A stretch of 64,000 nt of DNA. Source: Sva-07 sp963741755. GTDB taxonomy: Bacteria; Actinomycetota; Acidimicrobiia; Acidimicrobiales; Ilumatobacteraceae. Both the position numbers and the translations under genes were made by a program. The notes beneath the pieces are model-generated. The model saw nothing but the letters and a program-made list of their open reading frames with translations, searched no databases and was not told where the DNA came from. Shown one piece after another: positions 35,091 to 44,576 of the stretch. Every line of letters begins with the position of its first letter. Position 1 is the stretch's first letter. Where the stretch lies: the NCBI GenBank assembly GCA_963741755.1, contig CAVUJG010000009.1:39704-103703 (forward strand), written 5' to 3'.

Positions 35091-36824
35091 TCAGCCGCCG
35101 AGCAGTGACTCCTTGAGGTCGCGCTTGACGAACTTGCCATTGGCATTGCGCGGTAGCGAGTCGTTGAGGAACCAGACCCGCTCGGGGATCTTGAACTTCG
35201 CCAGGTGCTCGCCGAGGCGCGACAACAGTTCATCCTCGGTCATCGAAGCGCCCGGCGACAGGACGATCGCAGCGCCGACGATCTCGCCGAGCCGGTCGTC
35301 CGGCACGCCGAACACGGCGGCCTCGGCGACGCCGTCGAGTTCGTAGATGGCCGCTTCGACTTCGGAGCAATAGACGTTCTCGCCACCGCGGAGCACCATG
35401 TCCTTGATGCGGTCGACGATGAACACGAAGCCGTCGTCGTCGATCGTTGCAACGTCACCGGTGTGGAACCAACCGTCACGGATCGAGTCGGCAGTCGCCT
35501 CGGGCCGGTTGAGGTAGCCCTTGATGACGATGGCGCCACGCACGCACAGCTCTCCGGGCTGACCGGCGGGCACCTCGTTGTCGTTCTCGTCGACGAGTTT
35601 GGCTTCGAGGGTCGGAACCACGCGACCGCACGACAACGGCTTGGCCACGTAGAGGCTGCCCGAGTTCGCCGTGACGATGCCGTGCGTCTCGGTCAGGCCG
35701 TAGCCGGTGCTCGGTGCGCCACCCGCGAGCGACTTGTCGATCTTGTCGACGAGGTCCGGCTGCAGCGGCGCTCCGCCGCCACCCATCCCGGCCAGCGTCG
35801 ACGTGTTCCGGGTGGACCAGTCGGGGTGCATCAGGAGTTCACGGCTCATCGTGGGCACGCCGGAGAAGTTGGTGACGCCCTCGCGTTCGATCAGCTCGAG
35901 GGCCCGGCCGGCGTCCCACTTGTAGGTGAACACGATGCGTCCGCCGGCGATGGTGGCCGGGTGGAGGAGGCAGTTGTTCGCGGTCACGTGGAACAGCGGG
36001 GTCGGCGCCATGAACACCGCCTGCTTGGGCTGGCCGCTGTCGTCGGTGGGCGCTGGTGGCGGAACCACGCCCGCCTTGGCGGAGGCGAGGCCCGCCACCG
36101 TGGTCATGAAGACGATGTTGAGCAGGTTGTGCACCGAGCCGCGATGGGTGAGCTGCGCACCCTTCGGGAACCCCGTGGTGCCGGATGTGTAGAAGATGCA
36201 CGCGTCGTCGTCAGGATCGATCTCGACGATCGGGAGTTCAGCGGGAGCTGAGGCTGGGTCGATGACGTCCTCCCAGCGCTCGGCGCCGTCTGGGAGGTCA
36301 CCGTCGTAACGCACGGTCATCAGCGCCATCGGAGCGTCGGCGCGCAGGGCGTCGAGCACCGGCAGGACACGATCGACGCGCTCACCGTCGGCGATCAGCA
36401 CCTTGGGCTTCGAGTCGGACAGGCCGTACTGCATCTCCTCGGTGGTCCACCACGCGTTCATGCCGACAACAGCGGCACCGATCGAGATCACGGCCCAGTA
36501 CCCGAAGACCCACTCGGGATAGTTGCGCATCGCCAGCGCAACCCGGTCGCCGGGCTGCACGCCGTGCACGTCGACCAGTCGAGCGGCGACTGCCCGGATG
36601 ATCGCGTCCGCCTCGGCGAAGGTGTAGTGCTCGTCCTCGTAGACGACGTAGTCACGATCGCCGTAGCCGCGCGCCATCTCCCACACGCTGCGCATGCTCG
36701 GCAAGGCGCTCTCGAACACCTTGATCGGCACCCCTCGCACTTCGATCACCTTGGTCGCGAACTGCGCCCCCGGTGCCGTCAGTTCTTCCCACGCTTCTTG
36801 GTACTGCTCGATCATGGCGAGCAT
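35091..36824 (-). CDS. AMP-forming acyl-CoA synthetase
   Basis: 577 residues of the ANL superfamily, activating a carboxylic acid to its CoA ester. ACIFYTSGTTGFPKGAQLTH is the P-loop-like motif, STGYGLTETHG the A5 motif, DGWFHTGDVATIDDDGFVFI the A7/A8 hinge and PRNANGKFVKRDL the C-terminal lysine. Chain specificity cannot be read. It lies 40 bp upstream of nnr on the same strand and is divergent from another ligase at 36906. Confidence 0.93.
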   Translation of the reverse strand: MLAMIEQYQEAWEELTAPGAQFATKVIEVRGVPIKVFESALPSMRSVWEMARGYGDRDYVVYEDEHYTFAEADAIIRAVAARLVDVHGVQPGDRVALAMRNYPEWVFGYWAVISIGAAVVGMNAWWTTEEMQYGLSDSKPKVLIADGERVDRVLPVLDALRADAPMALMTVRYDGDLPDGAERWEDVIDPASAPAELPIVEIDPDDDACIFYTSGTTGFPKGAQLTHRGSVHNLLNIVFMTTVAGLASAKAGVVPPPAPTDDSGQPKQAVFMAPTPLFHVTANNCLLHPATIAGGRIVFTYKWDAGRALELIEREGVTNFSGVPTMSRELLMHPDWSTRNTSTLAGMGGGGAPLQPDLVDKIDKSLAGGAPSTGYGLTETHGIVTANSGSLYVAKPLSCGRVVPTLEAKLVDENDNEVPAGQPGELCVRGAIVIKGYLNRPEATADSIRDGWFHTGDVATIDDDGFVFIVDRIKDMVLRGGENVYCSEVEAAIYELDGVAEAAVFGVPDDRLGEIVGAAIVLSPGASMTEDELLSRLGEHLAKFKIPERVWFLNDSLPRNANGKFVKRDLKESLLGG

Positions 36825-36905
36825 GTTGGCAGCGTGGAGCTGCGTTCACACAGTCGGCGACGATGCTGGAGGTGATCGGAGCGAGGCCACCGGCTGGGTC
36901 GACAG

Positions 36906-38501
36906 GTGCACGACGGGATGCGATATTGGGGAATGGCCGTCAGCGACAGTGTGCGACTTGCCCGGCGGCTCGGCTGGCTCGACCCGAGGCAGGTGGCGGC
37001 GACCACCGCGGCGCTGGCGCGGTGGGGGCCGAGCCTCGCTGCGCTGTACACCGCTGCGGCCGTGCGGCACCGGAACCGCGCGGCGGTCGTCGACCATCGG
37101 GGCACGGTGACCTTCGGCGATCTCGATCGGGCTTCGTCGTGCTTGGCGCAAGGGTTCCGTGCGCTCGGCCTCGCGAGCGGCGATCACCTCGGGGTGCTGT
37201 GCGCCAACCATCGCGACTTCGTCGAGGTGTCGATCGCTGCGGCGAAGGCGGGCCTGGCGTGCGTCTACTTGAACACCGGCTTCGCCGCGCCGCAGCTCGG
37301 TGAGGTCCTGATTCGCGAAGGCGTGCGCGCGATCGTGGTCGACAGCGATCTGTTGGCGGTCGTGGAGGCATCGGGCTTCGACGGGCACGTCGTGATCGCC
37401 GACGGCGCCTCGCGCGCTGCTCCAGGGTCACACCGGTCGGTCGACGACGTCCGCGGCCTCGGCTCGTCACGGCCGCTGCTGCCGAGCAAACCGATCGCCC
37501 CGGTGCTGTTGACCTCGGGGACGACAGGTACCCCGAAGGGCGCTCGCCGGGATCGACCGGCCGGGCTGTCGTCAGCGCTCGGGGTGCTGGAGCGCATTCC
37601 GTACCAGGCAGGCGACATCGCGGTGATCCCGACGCCGCTGTTCCATGCGTGGGGCCTTGCCCAGCTCACGGTCGCTGCGTCGACCGCATCGACCGCCGTG
37701 TTGGTGCGCCGATTCGAGGTGGGCGCGACACTCGACGCGGTCGAGGCCGAGCAGGCGAACGTGCTCGCCGTCGTGCCCGTGATGATCCAGCGGATCCTGG
37801 CCGCGGACAGCGGCGGTCGGGACCTGTCGTCGCTGCGAATCGTCGCCTGTTCGGGCTCGGCGCTACCGGCAGCGGTGGCGACGGCGTGGATGGACCGCTT
37901 CGGCGACAACCTCTACAACCTCTACGGATCGACCGAGGTGGGCCAGGCGACGCTGGCCACCCCGCAGGACCTACGCGCGGCGCCGGGCACCGCAGGCCGG
38001 GTCATCCCCGGCACGGTGGTCGAGGTCGTCGACGAACGCGGTGATCCCGTCGGGGCGGGCGAGACCGGGCTGATCGTGGTCGGCAGCGACGGTCAGTTCA
38101 CCGAGTACACCGGTGGCGGCACGAAGGATCGGGTCCGCGGGCTGATGTCGTCGGGTGATGTCGGGTACTTCGACGTCGACGGCCGGCTGTTCGTCACCGG
38201 ACGCGCCGACGACATGATCGTGAGCGGTGGCGAGAACGTCTTTCCCCTCGAGGTCGAAGAGGTGCTGCTGGCTCACGACGACGTGGTCGACGTGATGGTG
38301 GTCGGCGTCGCCGACGACGAGTTCGGCCAGCGGCTGGCCGCCCGGGTCGTGCGCCGGCCCGGCGGGTCGATCGACGAGGACGGGATCCGCTCGCTCGTCG
38401 CCACCCGGCTCGCCCGCCACAAGGTGCCCCGCGACGTCACCTTCGTCGATGAGCTCCCCCGCAACTCGACCGGCAAGCTGTTGCGGCCCTCGGGTCGGTA
38501 G
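36906..38501 (+). CDS. AMP-binding acyl-CoA synthetase (FadD-like)
   Basis: 531 residues, ANL superfamily. PVLLTSGTTGTPKGARRDRP, IPTPLFHAWGLAQLTVAAST, NLYGSTEVGQATLATP, LMSSGDVGYFDVDGRLFVTG and ELPRNSTGKLLRPSG are complete. It resembles mycobacterial long-chain ligases. Starts at GTG 36906, ATG 36918 or ATG 36933 are all possible; the conserved part starts later. Divergent from 35091-36824 with 81 bp between, so the two may share a control region. Confidence 0.92.
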   Translation: MHDGMRYWGMAVSDSVRLARRLGWLDPRQVAATTAALARWGPSLAALYTAAAVRHRNRAAVVDHRGTVTFGDLDRASSCLAQGFRALGLASGDHLGVLCANHRDFVEVSIAAAKAGLACVYLNTGFAAPQLGEVLIREGVRAIVVDSDLLAVVEASGFDGHVVIADGASRAAPGSHRSVDDVRGLGSSRPLLPSKPIAPVLLTSGTTGTPKGARRDRPAGLSSALGVLERIPYQAGDIAVIPTPLFHAWGLAQLTVAASTASTAVLVRRFEVGATLDAVEAEQANVLAVVPVMIQRILAADSGGRDLSSLRIVACSGSALPAAVATAWMDRFGDNLYNLYGSTEVGQATLATPQDLRAAPGTAGRVIPGTVVEVVDERGDPVGAGETGLIVVGSDGQFTEYTGGGTKDRVRGLMSSGDVGYFDVDGRLFVTGRADDMIVSGGENVFPLEVEEVLLAHDDVVDVMVVGVADDEFGQRLAARVVRRPGGSIDEDGIRSLVATRLARHKVPRDVTFVDELPRNSTGKLLRPSGR

Positions 38502-38565
38502 ATCTGCTGCGGGGAGAGTTCGTTGAAGCTCGGTGAACCGCTCGAACTCCTTGCCAAGCACCTCG

Positions 38566-38637
38566 TCAGACCCTGATCACGGCGAGGTCCGGGAGGTACG
38601 GGAAGTCGTCGTCTTGGGCCACGACCGGCACGCCGTC
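38566..38637 (-). pseudogene. Stub of a PIN-domain (VapC-like) toxin
   Basis: On the minus strand GVPVVAQDDDFPYLPDLAVI ends with RV and a TGA at 38566. This is the typical C-terminus of VapC toxins (acidic QDDDF and VIRV end). Everything upstream is missing; the preceding bases read ELEARMATHTATSITPIP without PIN motifs. No antitoxin is seen. The remainder of the gap 38502-38886 holds only a small hairpin. Confidence 0.45.
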
Positions 38638-38732
38638 GGGGGATGGGGGTGATGCTGGTGGCGGTGTGCGTGGCCATGCGAGCCTCCAGTTCGTTCGCTG
38701 GATTGTCGGACCACCCGGTTGGCGAGGGGCTT

Positions 38733-38750
38733 GGTCGAGCTCGCTCGACC
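38733..38750. terminator. Short hairpin between convergent genes
   Basis: GGTCGAG and CTCGACC form a perfect 7-bp stem with a CTCG loop, in the gap between the FadD-like gene (plus) and acpS (minus). It has no T-run and could equally be chance in this sequence. Confidence 0.35.
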
Positions 38751-38886
38751 TCAGCGTACTCAGGGGGTGTCGCGGGGTTCCGAGGACCGCCTCCGCCCCA
38801 TGTTCACGCGTCCGCGGACACGTGGCTCACGTCGCTGCGTCGATTGATCGCCCGCCGCTGGGGCCGCTGACTCCAACGAGCCGTCG

Positions 38887-39252
38887 CTACTCGGCGATCA
38901 CGTAGGCGGCGGCCATCAGGTCGCTGTGGGTGAGCGACAGGTGCCACACGACGACGCCCGCTTCGGCGGCGAGCTCGGCGGCTCGCCCTGCGAACGCCAG
39001 TGAGGGCTGGCCTGATGCTGCCCGCTCGACCCACACGTCGTGGAAACCGAAGGCGCCGAGGCCGACACCGAGGGCCTTCATCACTGCTTCGCGGGCGGCA
39101 AAGCGAGCAGCGAGCGACGGCACAGGATCGACTTGGGGTTCGACGTAGGCCAACTCGACCTCGGTGAACAAACGGGTGCGCATCGACGGCGTGCGTTCCA
39201 ACGAGCGCCGGAACCGTTCGATGTCGACCAGATCGACGCCGATGCCGATCAT
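38887..39252 (-). CDS. acpS: Holo-[acyl-carrier-protein] synthase
   Basis: 121 residues. Attaches 4'-phosphopantetheine to ACP. MIGIGVDLVDIERFRRSLE (Mg aspartate), SLAARFAAREAVMKALGVG (Glu and Lys of the active site), FHDVWVERAASGQPSLAFAG, and WHLSLTHSDLMAAAYVIAE are complete. It starts 7 bp after the glmS stop. Confidence 0.97.
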   Translation of the reverse strand: MIGIGVDLVDIERFRRSLERTPSMRTRLFTEVELAYVEPQVDPVPSLAARFAAREAVMKALGVGLGAFGFHDVWVERAASGQPSLAFAGRAAELAAEAGVVVWHLSLTHSDLMAAAYVIAE

Positions 39253-39259
39253 CGAAGGC

Positions 39260-42200
39260 TCACCGACGCCAGTGATCGGCGGTGTCGGAGATCGGCTGGA
39301 TCAGCAGTTCGGCGACCGGGATCTCGCCCAACAGCGACTCGTCGAAGCTGCCTTCGGTCTCCGTGACCCAGTCGACCAGGCGGTCGTAACGGCGGTCGTA
39401 GCCCTGCAGGACGCCCCGCATGACGTCGGCCGGCAAGCGCTCGTGGAATGCGAGGTGCAGCAACGTGATGCCGGTCGTTTCGCCGCCCTTCACCTCGGGA
39501 ACGAAGGCGACCGTGCGTCCGTCGCTGCGACCAACGGCCACCAGCACCTCGCGCTCGGATGCGACGCGGTGCTTCGTACCGCGCAGCGCAGCACCACGCT
39601 CGACCCGGCTCGGCAGGTCACGGGAGATGCCTCCCCGATCGATGATCGAGATCGTGTCGCCGTCGATTCGATACCGGGTGAAGCCACGCACGTCGGCAAT
39701 GGCCGGATCGAGGTCGGCGAGCACCTTGAGGGTTCGATAGCTGAGCACGTCGCGTCCAGCGCCGGCGGCCAGCACCGCTTGCACCAGGGCGCGGTCGATG
39801 ACGTCCTCGTCGCTGCGGGAGATCCCGACGGTGACGGTCTTGGCCTGGTGCTTGATCGTGTCGACGGGCCGTGTCAGCTCCTCGATCGCGCGAGTGAGCG
39901 CGGCGACCACGTCGTCGATCAACGCTGCGGGCGTTCCCACCTTGCCCGACTGCTGCTGATACTGCTCGATCGGCCGATCGGACGACACGTCACGCAGCAG
40001 TCCGTACAGACGTGCCGCGGTCGACGCTTCGAGATGGCCGTCGTAGAGCCCGGAGCGCAGTCCGTCCTGGAACCGTTCGATCGGATGGCGGAGTTCACTG
40101 CGCAGGCGGGCGACGACCTCGTCACCCGACAGGTGGTCGCCGATGAGTCGCTCGATCGTCTCGCGGGCCTCCCGCAACGGATGCGCCGACGCGTCGATCG
40201 CGAGTGCGGCTTCGTAGCCGAAGAGGTGGCCGACCATCGCCGACAGCACGAAGCCGAGCGCCGGGTCGACGGCGGGCACATTGATCGTTGCCGCAGCGTG
40301 ATAGCGGGTTTCACCGTCGTTCGCCACGACGATCGGCGTCGCCTTGTGGGCGGTGAAGATCGCCACCTCCTTCGCGACGTCGTCTGCAGTCGAGCCGACG
40401 AGGCCGGCCGCGCACACCAGGATCAGCGGCTCCGATGACAGGTCGATGTGCTTCTTGTCCTCGGTCGAGTCGCAGGCCATCGACTTGTAGCAGAGCTCGC
40501 TGAGCTTGATCCTGACCTCTTCGGCGGCGACCTTGTTGGGGCCGTTGCCGACCACCGCCCAGTACCGCTTGGGAGGAGCGAGTCGTCGGGCTGCGTCAGC
40601 GATGATCTCCCGCCGAGCGAGCACCTCGCGCATCGCGTCGGGCAGTTCGCGCAGCGAGGTCAGCAGATCCGAGCTGCGACGGGCATCGCCACGGCCGGTG
40701 GCCTCGGCGATCGCGCACGACAGGAGCGCTCCGGCGGCCACCTGGGCGTAGAACGCCTTCGTCGATGCGACACTCATCTCGACGTCGCGGCCGTCGGAGG
40801 TGTACAGCACACCATCGGCCTTGTCGGTGAGATCGCTACTGCGTCGGTTGACGATGCCGATCACGGCGGCACCTCGCGAACGCAACAGGTCGACCGTGCG
40901 GTTGGTGTCGGTCGTGGTGCCCGACTGGCTGACTGCGATCGCCAGGGTGTCACTCATGTCGAGACGCATCCCGAACCCGGACAGCTCCGTGGCGGTGATG
41001 GCGTCGACGTCGAGCGTCGCGTTCGTCAACTCGTCGAGGATCGCCGCCGTGCTCTGCCCGGCGACTGCGGCAGTGCCCTGGCCGATCACCCGGATTCGCG
41101 TGATCGTCCCAGCGGCGAGCCGGGCCACGATGTCTGCGGGGAGCGCGCGCTGGCCGACGTCGGCGTGGAGGAGACCGTCGCGTTCGACGATCTTGCCGCG
41201 CAGCGTCTTGGCGAAGCTCTGCGGCGCCTCGGAGATCTCCTTGAGCAGGAAGTGCGGCGCGTCGCCACGGTTGATGTCGCGGGTGGTGACTTCGGCGATT
41301 GCGACGTCGGCGGACGTCACCGGGAGTTCGGAGCCGTCGTACGCGAGGCGCACGATCCCCCCGAGCTCTCCCGCGTCGGCACCGTCGAGGATGACGATCT
41401 CGCCGCCCTGCTCGCCATCCATCCGCACGTAGCGCGACGTCTCTTCGACGACGCCATAGGGCTCGCTGGCCACGATGTAGCAGTCGTCGGCGAGACCGAT
41501 GTAGAGCCCCTGGCCGCTCCCGCGGAGCGCGAGGAACAGCTGCGACGGCGCCTCGGCGCTGGCGACGCCGATCGCCACCGAGCCTTCGAACTCGCAGACC
41601 GTGCGTCGGAATGCCTCGGCGAGGTTCGTCGTGGTCGCGTGCCGGGCGACGAGGGCCGGGATGACCTTCGCGTCGGTGGTGATGGTCGACGCGATCCGCA
41701 GTCCATGGGTGGCGCGCAGGTCTGCGTGGTTGTCGACGTCGCCGTTCAACGCGGCCACGACGTACGGCGGCGTCGCACCACCGGGCTGTTCGAGTTCGAA
41801 CGAGTTGAGCGGGTGCGTGTTCGGCTCACTGATGATGCCAACGCTCGCCCAGCGGGTGTGGCCGAGGATCGCGACCCGCGCCGTCGGCGACTGCAGCGCC
41901 CGGCGGAGCAGCGCATCGTCGGTCAATGCCCGGCGCAATGCCGCGGTGTTGTCGCCGAGTTCACCGATCTCGGCGGCAGCCTTGTACACGAACGACAGAC
42001 ACCCGCCGGCGTCGACGACAGCACCGGACTGGAACAGCGGGTCGGTGCCTCGGGCAGCAACGAGTCCTGCCAGCGCCTCGGGCTCGATGTCGTGGCCCCA
42101 CACGAAGACGTGGAGACCTGCGGAATCGCGGCCGCGCACTTCGAGTCGATCGATCGCCGAGAACGCCTGTTGGACGGCGAGGTAGCCGCCGAGCACCGAC

Positions 42201-42622
42201 GACGGCGCATCGCGTCCGGCGAGCGCCTCGACCTCACGAGCGGTTCGGAGGCGGTCGTTGCGGATGGCCCAGGCAGCGTCCTTGAGGTCGATCAGTTCGG
42301 CGTTGGCGTGCTCGAGGGTGTCGGCGTCGAGGTGGTCGGCGTTCGCGTCGAGGCGACCTTCGATGTGCGACGCCGCGGCATCCAATCGGTCGAGTCGCGC
42401 GACGAGTGCTGCGACGACATCGACGTGACCCACCAGTGCGAGCACGCCGGGCAGCCCGCGCAGCGCCTCGTCGACGGCACCGGCGTGAGCCGTTGCGCCC
42501 ACCACGTCGGGTGGCGTCGCGGCGATCGCCTCGACTGCACGATCCAATCCGGCGAGGAGCGCAGCGGCGTCGGGCGTTGCCCGCGTCGGGGGCCGACTGA
42601 CGATGCCGATGATGCCGCACAT
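39260..42622 (-). CDS. glmS: Oversized glutamine--fructose-6-phosphate aminotransferase (GlmS-like)
   Basis: 1120 residues against about 610 for usual GlmS. The glutaminase nucleophile Cys2 is in MCGIIGIVSR. An inserted helical region of about 110 residues (35-150) precedes RLEVRGRDSAGLHVFVWGH. Other glutaminase motifs are ILGHTRWASVGIISEPNTHP and VAALNGDVDNHADLRA. The isomerase SIS domains show VIGQGTAAVAGQSTA, SQSGTTTDTNRTVDLL, DVEMSVASTKAFYAQVA and GNGPNKVAAEEVRIKLSELC. About 300 further C-terminal residues have no counterpart in E. coli GlmS. By neighbourhood (glmM, acpS) it supplies glucosamine-6-phosphate for the cell wall. The frame is intact. Confidence 0.85.
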   Translation of the reverse strand: MCGIIGIVSRPPTRATPDAAALLAGLDRAVEAIAATPPDVVGATAHAGAVDEALRGLPGVLALVGHVDVVAALVARLDRLDAAASHIEGRLDANADHLDADTLEHANAELIDLKDAAWAIRNDRLRTAREVEALAGRDAPSSVLGGYLAVQQAFSAIDRLEVRGRDSAGLHVFVWGHDIEPEALAGLVAARGTDPLFQSGAVVDAGGCLSFVYKAAAEIGELGDNTAALRRALTDDALLRRALQSPTARVAILGHTRWASVGIISEPNTHPLNSFELEQPGGATPPYVVAALNGDVDNHADLRATHGLRIASTITTDAKVIPALVARHATTTNLAEAFRRTVCEFEGSVAIGVASAEAPSQLFLALRGSGQGLYIGLADDCYIVASEPYGVVEETSRYVRMDGEQGGEIVILDGADAGELGGIVRLAYDGSELPVTSADVAIAEVTTRDINRGDAPHFLLKEISEAPQSFAKTLRGKIVERDGLLHADVGQRALPADIVARLAAGTITRIRVIGQGTAAVAGQSTAAILDELTNATLDVDAITATELSGFGMRLDMSDTLAIAVSQSGTTTDTNRTVDLLRSRGAAVIGIVNRRSSDLTDKADGVLYTSDGRDVEMSVASTKAFYAQVAAGALLSCAIAEATGRGDARRSSDLLTSLRELPDAMREVLARREIIADAARRLAPPKRYWAVVGNGPNKVAAEEVRIKLSELCYKSMACDSTEDKKHIDLSSEPLILVCAAGLVGSTADDVAKEVAIFTAHKATPIVVANDGETRYHAAATINVPAVDPALGFVLSAMVGHLFGYEAALAIDASAHPLREARETIERLIGDHLSGDEVVARLRSELRHPIERFQDGLRSGLYDGHLEASTAARLYGLLRDVSSDRPIEQYQQQSGKVGTPAALIDDVVAALTRAIEELTRPVDTIKHQAKTVTVGISRSDEDVIDRALVQAVLAAGAGRDVLSYRTLKVLADLDPAIADVRGFTRYRIDGDTISIIDRGGISRDLPSRVERGAALRGTKHRVASEREVLVAVGRSDGRTVAFVPEVKGGETTGITLLHLAFHERLPADVMRGVLQGYDRRYDRLVDWVTETEGSFDESLLGEIPVAELLIQPISDTADHWRR

Positions 42623-42686
42623 GGCCCACCACGTTACTGCCCCACCCCACCCGGTTCCGGCCGACCCCCATCAACAAACCCCACCC

Positions 42687-42729
42687 ACCGATGAGCCAAC
42701 CGACCGCATACGGCGGTTTCGCTCATCGC
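42687..42729. repeat. 43-bp hairpin repeat, copy 1 (between glmM and glmS)
   Basis: Contains CGATGAGC and its inverted copy GCTCATCG around an inner near-palindrome AACCG(A)CCG-CATA-CGGCGGTT, so a long stem-loop can form in DNA or RNA. Identical to 42748-42790, period 61 bp. Confidence 0.9.
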
Positions 42730-42747
42730 AACACGCGAACTCCACGC

Positions 42748-42790
42748 ACCGATGAGCCAACCGACCGCATACGGCGGTTTCGCTCATCGC
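42748..42790. repeat. 43-bp hairpin repeat, copy 2
   Basis: Exact copy of 42687-42729. It lies 17 bp from the glmM stop, so on the glmM transcript the two hairpins come one after the other before the glmS start (42622). They may act as a terminator/attenuator or be a REP-like intergenic element. Confidence 0.9.
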
Positions 42791-42806
42791 GACCGGATGC
42801 GCGTGG

Positions 42807-44138
42807 TCAGGTGTCGGGGAGGCGGCGGGCGGCGTCGGCGAGGGTGTCGGCGACCGACTGAGCCTCGTCGTGAGTCGGGGCTTCGACCATCACCCGCACG
42901 AGGGGTTCGGTACCGCTGGCGCGGACCAGGATGCGGCCCGTGGCGCCCAGGTCGCGTTCCGCCACGGCGATCTCCTCGGCGAGCCGGTCGGCGACGTCGG
43001 GCATGCGTCGAGCGACGCGCACATTGACGAGCACCTGCGGCAACGATGTCATCGCGTCGGCCGCCAACTCGGCGAGCGAGCGGCCTGATCGACGCACGGC
43101 GTCGAGCAACGCGAGCGCAGTGAGGATGCCATCGCCAGTGGTCGCATGGTCGGCGAAGATCACGTGCCCGGACTGCTCGCCGCCGAGGGAGAATCCGCCC
43201 GCCGCCAGCGCTTCGAGCACATAGCGGTCGCCGACCGCGGTCTCGACGACCTCGATGCCGACATCGCGCATCGCGAGGCGGAAACCCAGATTGGTCATCA
43301 CGGTCACGACGACGGTGTCGTGACGCAACTCGCCGCGGGCGCGCAGGTCGTTCGCCGTGATGGCAATGATGTGGTCGCCGTCGACGACCCTGCCGGTGTG
43401 ATCGACGGCGATCAGCCGGTCGGCGTCGCCGTCGAGGGCGATGCCCACCTCGGCACGGTGTTCCAGCACGGCCGCAGCAATGAGCGCTGGCGCCGTTGCC
43501 CCGCAGCCATCGTTGATGTTTCGGCCGTCCGGTGCCGCGGCCACCACGATCACATCGGCCCCGGCGGCGCGGAGCACCTCGGGGCCGATCACGTGACCGG
43601 CACCGTTCGCAGCATCGAGCACGATGCGTAGACCGTCGAGATCCAGGCCCTCGAGAAAGCCGACCACGTGGGCGATGTAGGCGTCGTGATCAGCACCGAT
43701 CTCGACGATCCGGCCGCGTTCGGCACTCGGCGGGGCGGGTTCGGCCGCAAGCGTGTCGAGTTCGGCCTCGATGCGACGTTCGACCTCGTCGGCCAGCTTC
43801 ACGCCACCGCGGGCGAACAGCTTGATCCCGTTGTCGGTCCAGGCATTGTGCGAGGCCGAGACAACCGCGCCGAGGGCGTCACGCCGTTGAGCTTCGAACG
43901 CCACTTGCGGGGTCGGTGCCACGCCAAGGCGAACCACATCGATGCCTTCGAGGGCGAACCCATCGCAGAGCGCCTGATCGAGGGTCGCCGTCGACTCTCG
44001 AGTATCGCCGCCGACCACGACGCTCGTGACGCCATCGGCGCCGAGCACACGTGCTGCGGCACGGCCGAGACGAGTAGCGAACTCGGTGGTCAGTTCGGAG
44101 AGCGCGACACCACGAACACCGTCGGTGCCGAACTGCAT
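42807..44138 (-). CDS. glmM: Phosphoglucosamine mutase
   Basis: 443 residues. Isomerises glucosamine-6-phosphate to glucosamine-1-phosphate. MQFGTDGVRGVALSELT start, the phosphoserine loop GAVVSASHNAWTDNGIKLF, metal loop GIALDGDADRLIAVDHTG, sugar loop SLGGEQSGHVIF and phosphate loop GRILVRASGTEPLVRVMVE are complete. The loop has ASHNA where ASHNP is usual. ATG 44138 lies 13 bp after the rpsI stop, so it is cotranscribed with rplM-rpsI. Confidence 0.97.
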   Translation of the reverse strand: MQFGTDGVRGVALSELTTEFATRLGRAAARVLGADGVTSVVVGGDTRESTATLDQALCDGFALEGIDVVRLGVAPTPQVAFEAQRRDALGAVVSASHNAWTDNGIKLFARGGVKLADEVERRIEAELDTLAAEPAPPSAERGRIVEIGADHDAYIAHVVGFLEGLDLDGLRIVLDAANGAGHVIGPEVLRAAGADVIVVAAAPDGRNINDGCGATAPALIAAAVLEHRAEVGIALDGDADRLIAVDHTGRVVDGDHIIAITANDLRARGELRHDTVVVTVMTNLGFRLAMRDVGIEVVETAVGDRYVLEALAAGGFSLGGEQSGHVIFADHATTGDGILTALALLDAVRRSGRSLAELAADAMTSLPQVLVNVRVARRMPDVADRLAEEIAVAERDLGATGRILVRASGTEPLVRVMVEAPTHDEAQSVADTLADAARRLPDT

Positions 44139-44151
44139 CGGGCTGCCCCGA

Positions 44152-44547
44152 TCAGCGCTTGGTGAACTGCGGCGCCTTGCGGGCCTTCTTGAGGCCGTAC
44201 TTCTTGCTTTCCTTCTTGCGCGAGTCACGCGTGAGGAGGCCGGCCTTCTTCAGGGCCGCACGGCTCTCGGGGTCGATCTCGAGGAGGGAGCGGGCGATCG
44301 CCAGGCGCAGCGCACCGGCCTGACCGCTGACGCCACCACCGTGGATCGACGCCGTGATGTCGTAGTTCTCGCGAGTGTCGGTGAGGGTGAGCGCCTCGGA
44401 GACGACCATCTGCGACACGGCAGTCGGGAAGTACGCGTCGAGCGACTTGCCGTTGATCATGAACTGACCGGTGCCGGGGCGGAGCTGGGCCCGGGCGACG
44501 GCTTCCTTGCGGCGGCCGGTGGTCTGGGTGAGCGGTGCGGTTCCCAT
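44152..44547 (-). CDS. rpsI: 30S ribosomal protein S9
   Basis: 131 residues. GRRKEAVARAQLRPGTGQFM, IHGGGVSGQAGALRLAIARS and the invariant basic C-terminus KYGLKKARKAPQFTKR, whose last Arg reaches the P-site tRNA. It starts 29 bp after rplM. Confidence 0.98.
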   Translation of the reverse strand: MGTAPLTQTTGRRKEAVARAQLRPGTGQFMINGKSLDAYFPTAVSQMVVSEALTLTDTRENYDITASIHGGGVSGQAGALRLAIARSLLEIDPESRAALKKAGLLTRDSRKKESKKYGLKKARKAPQFTKR

Positions 44548-44576
44548 GTGTCTGTCTCTCTGATGCAATCGGTCGT

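Noticed and set aside
40448..42694. 748-codon plus-strand frame opposite glmS
   Set aside because: Shadow of the GlmS-like gene, with no motifs.
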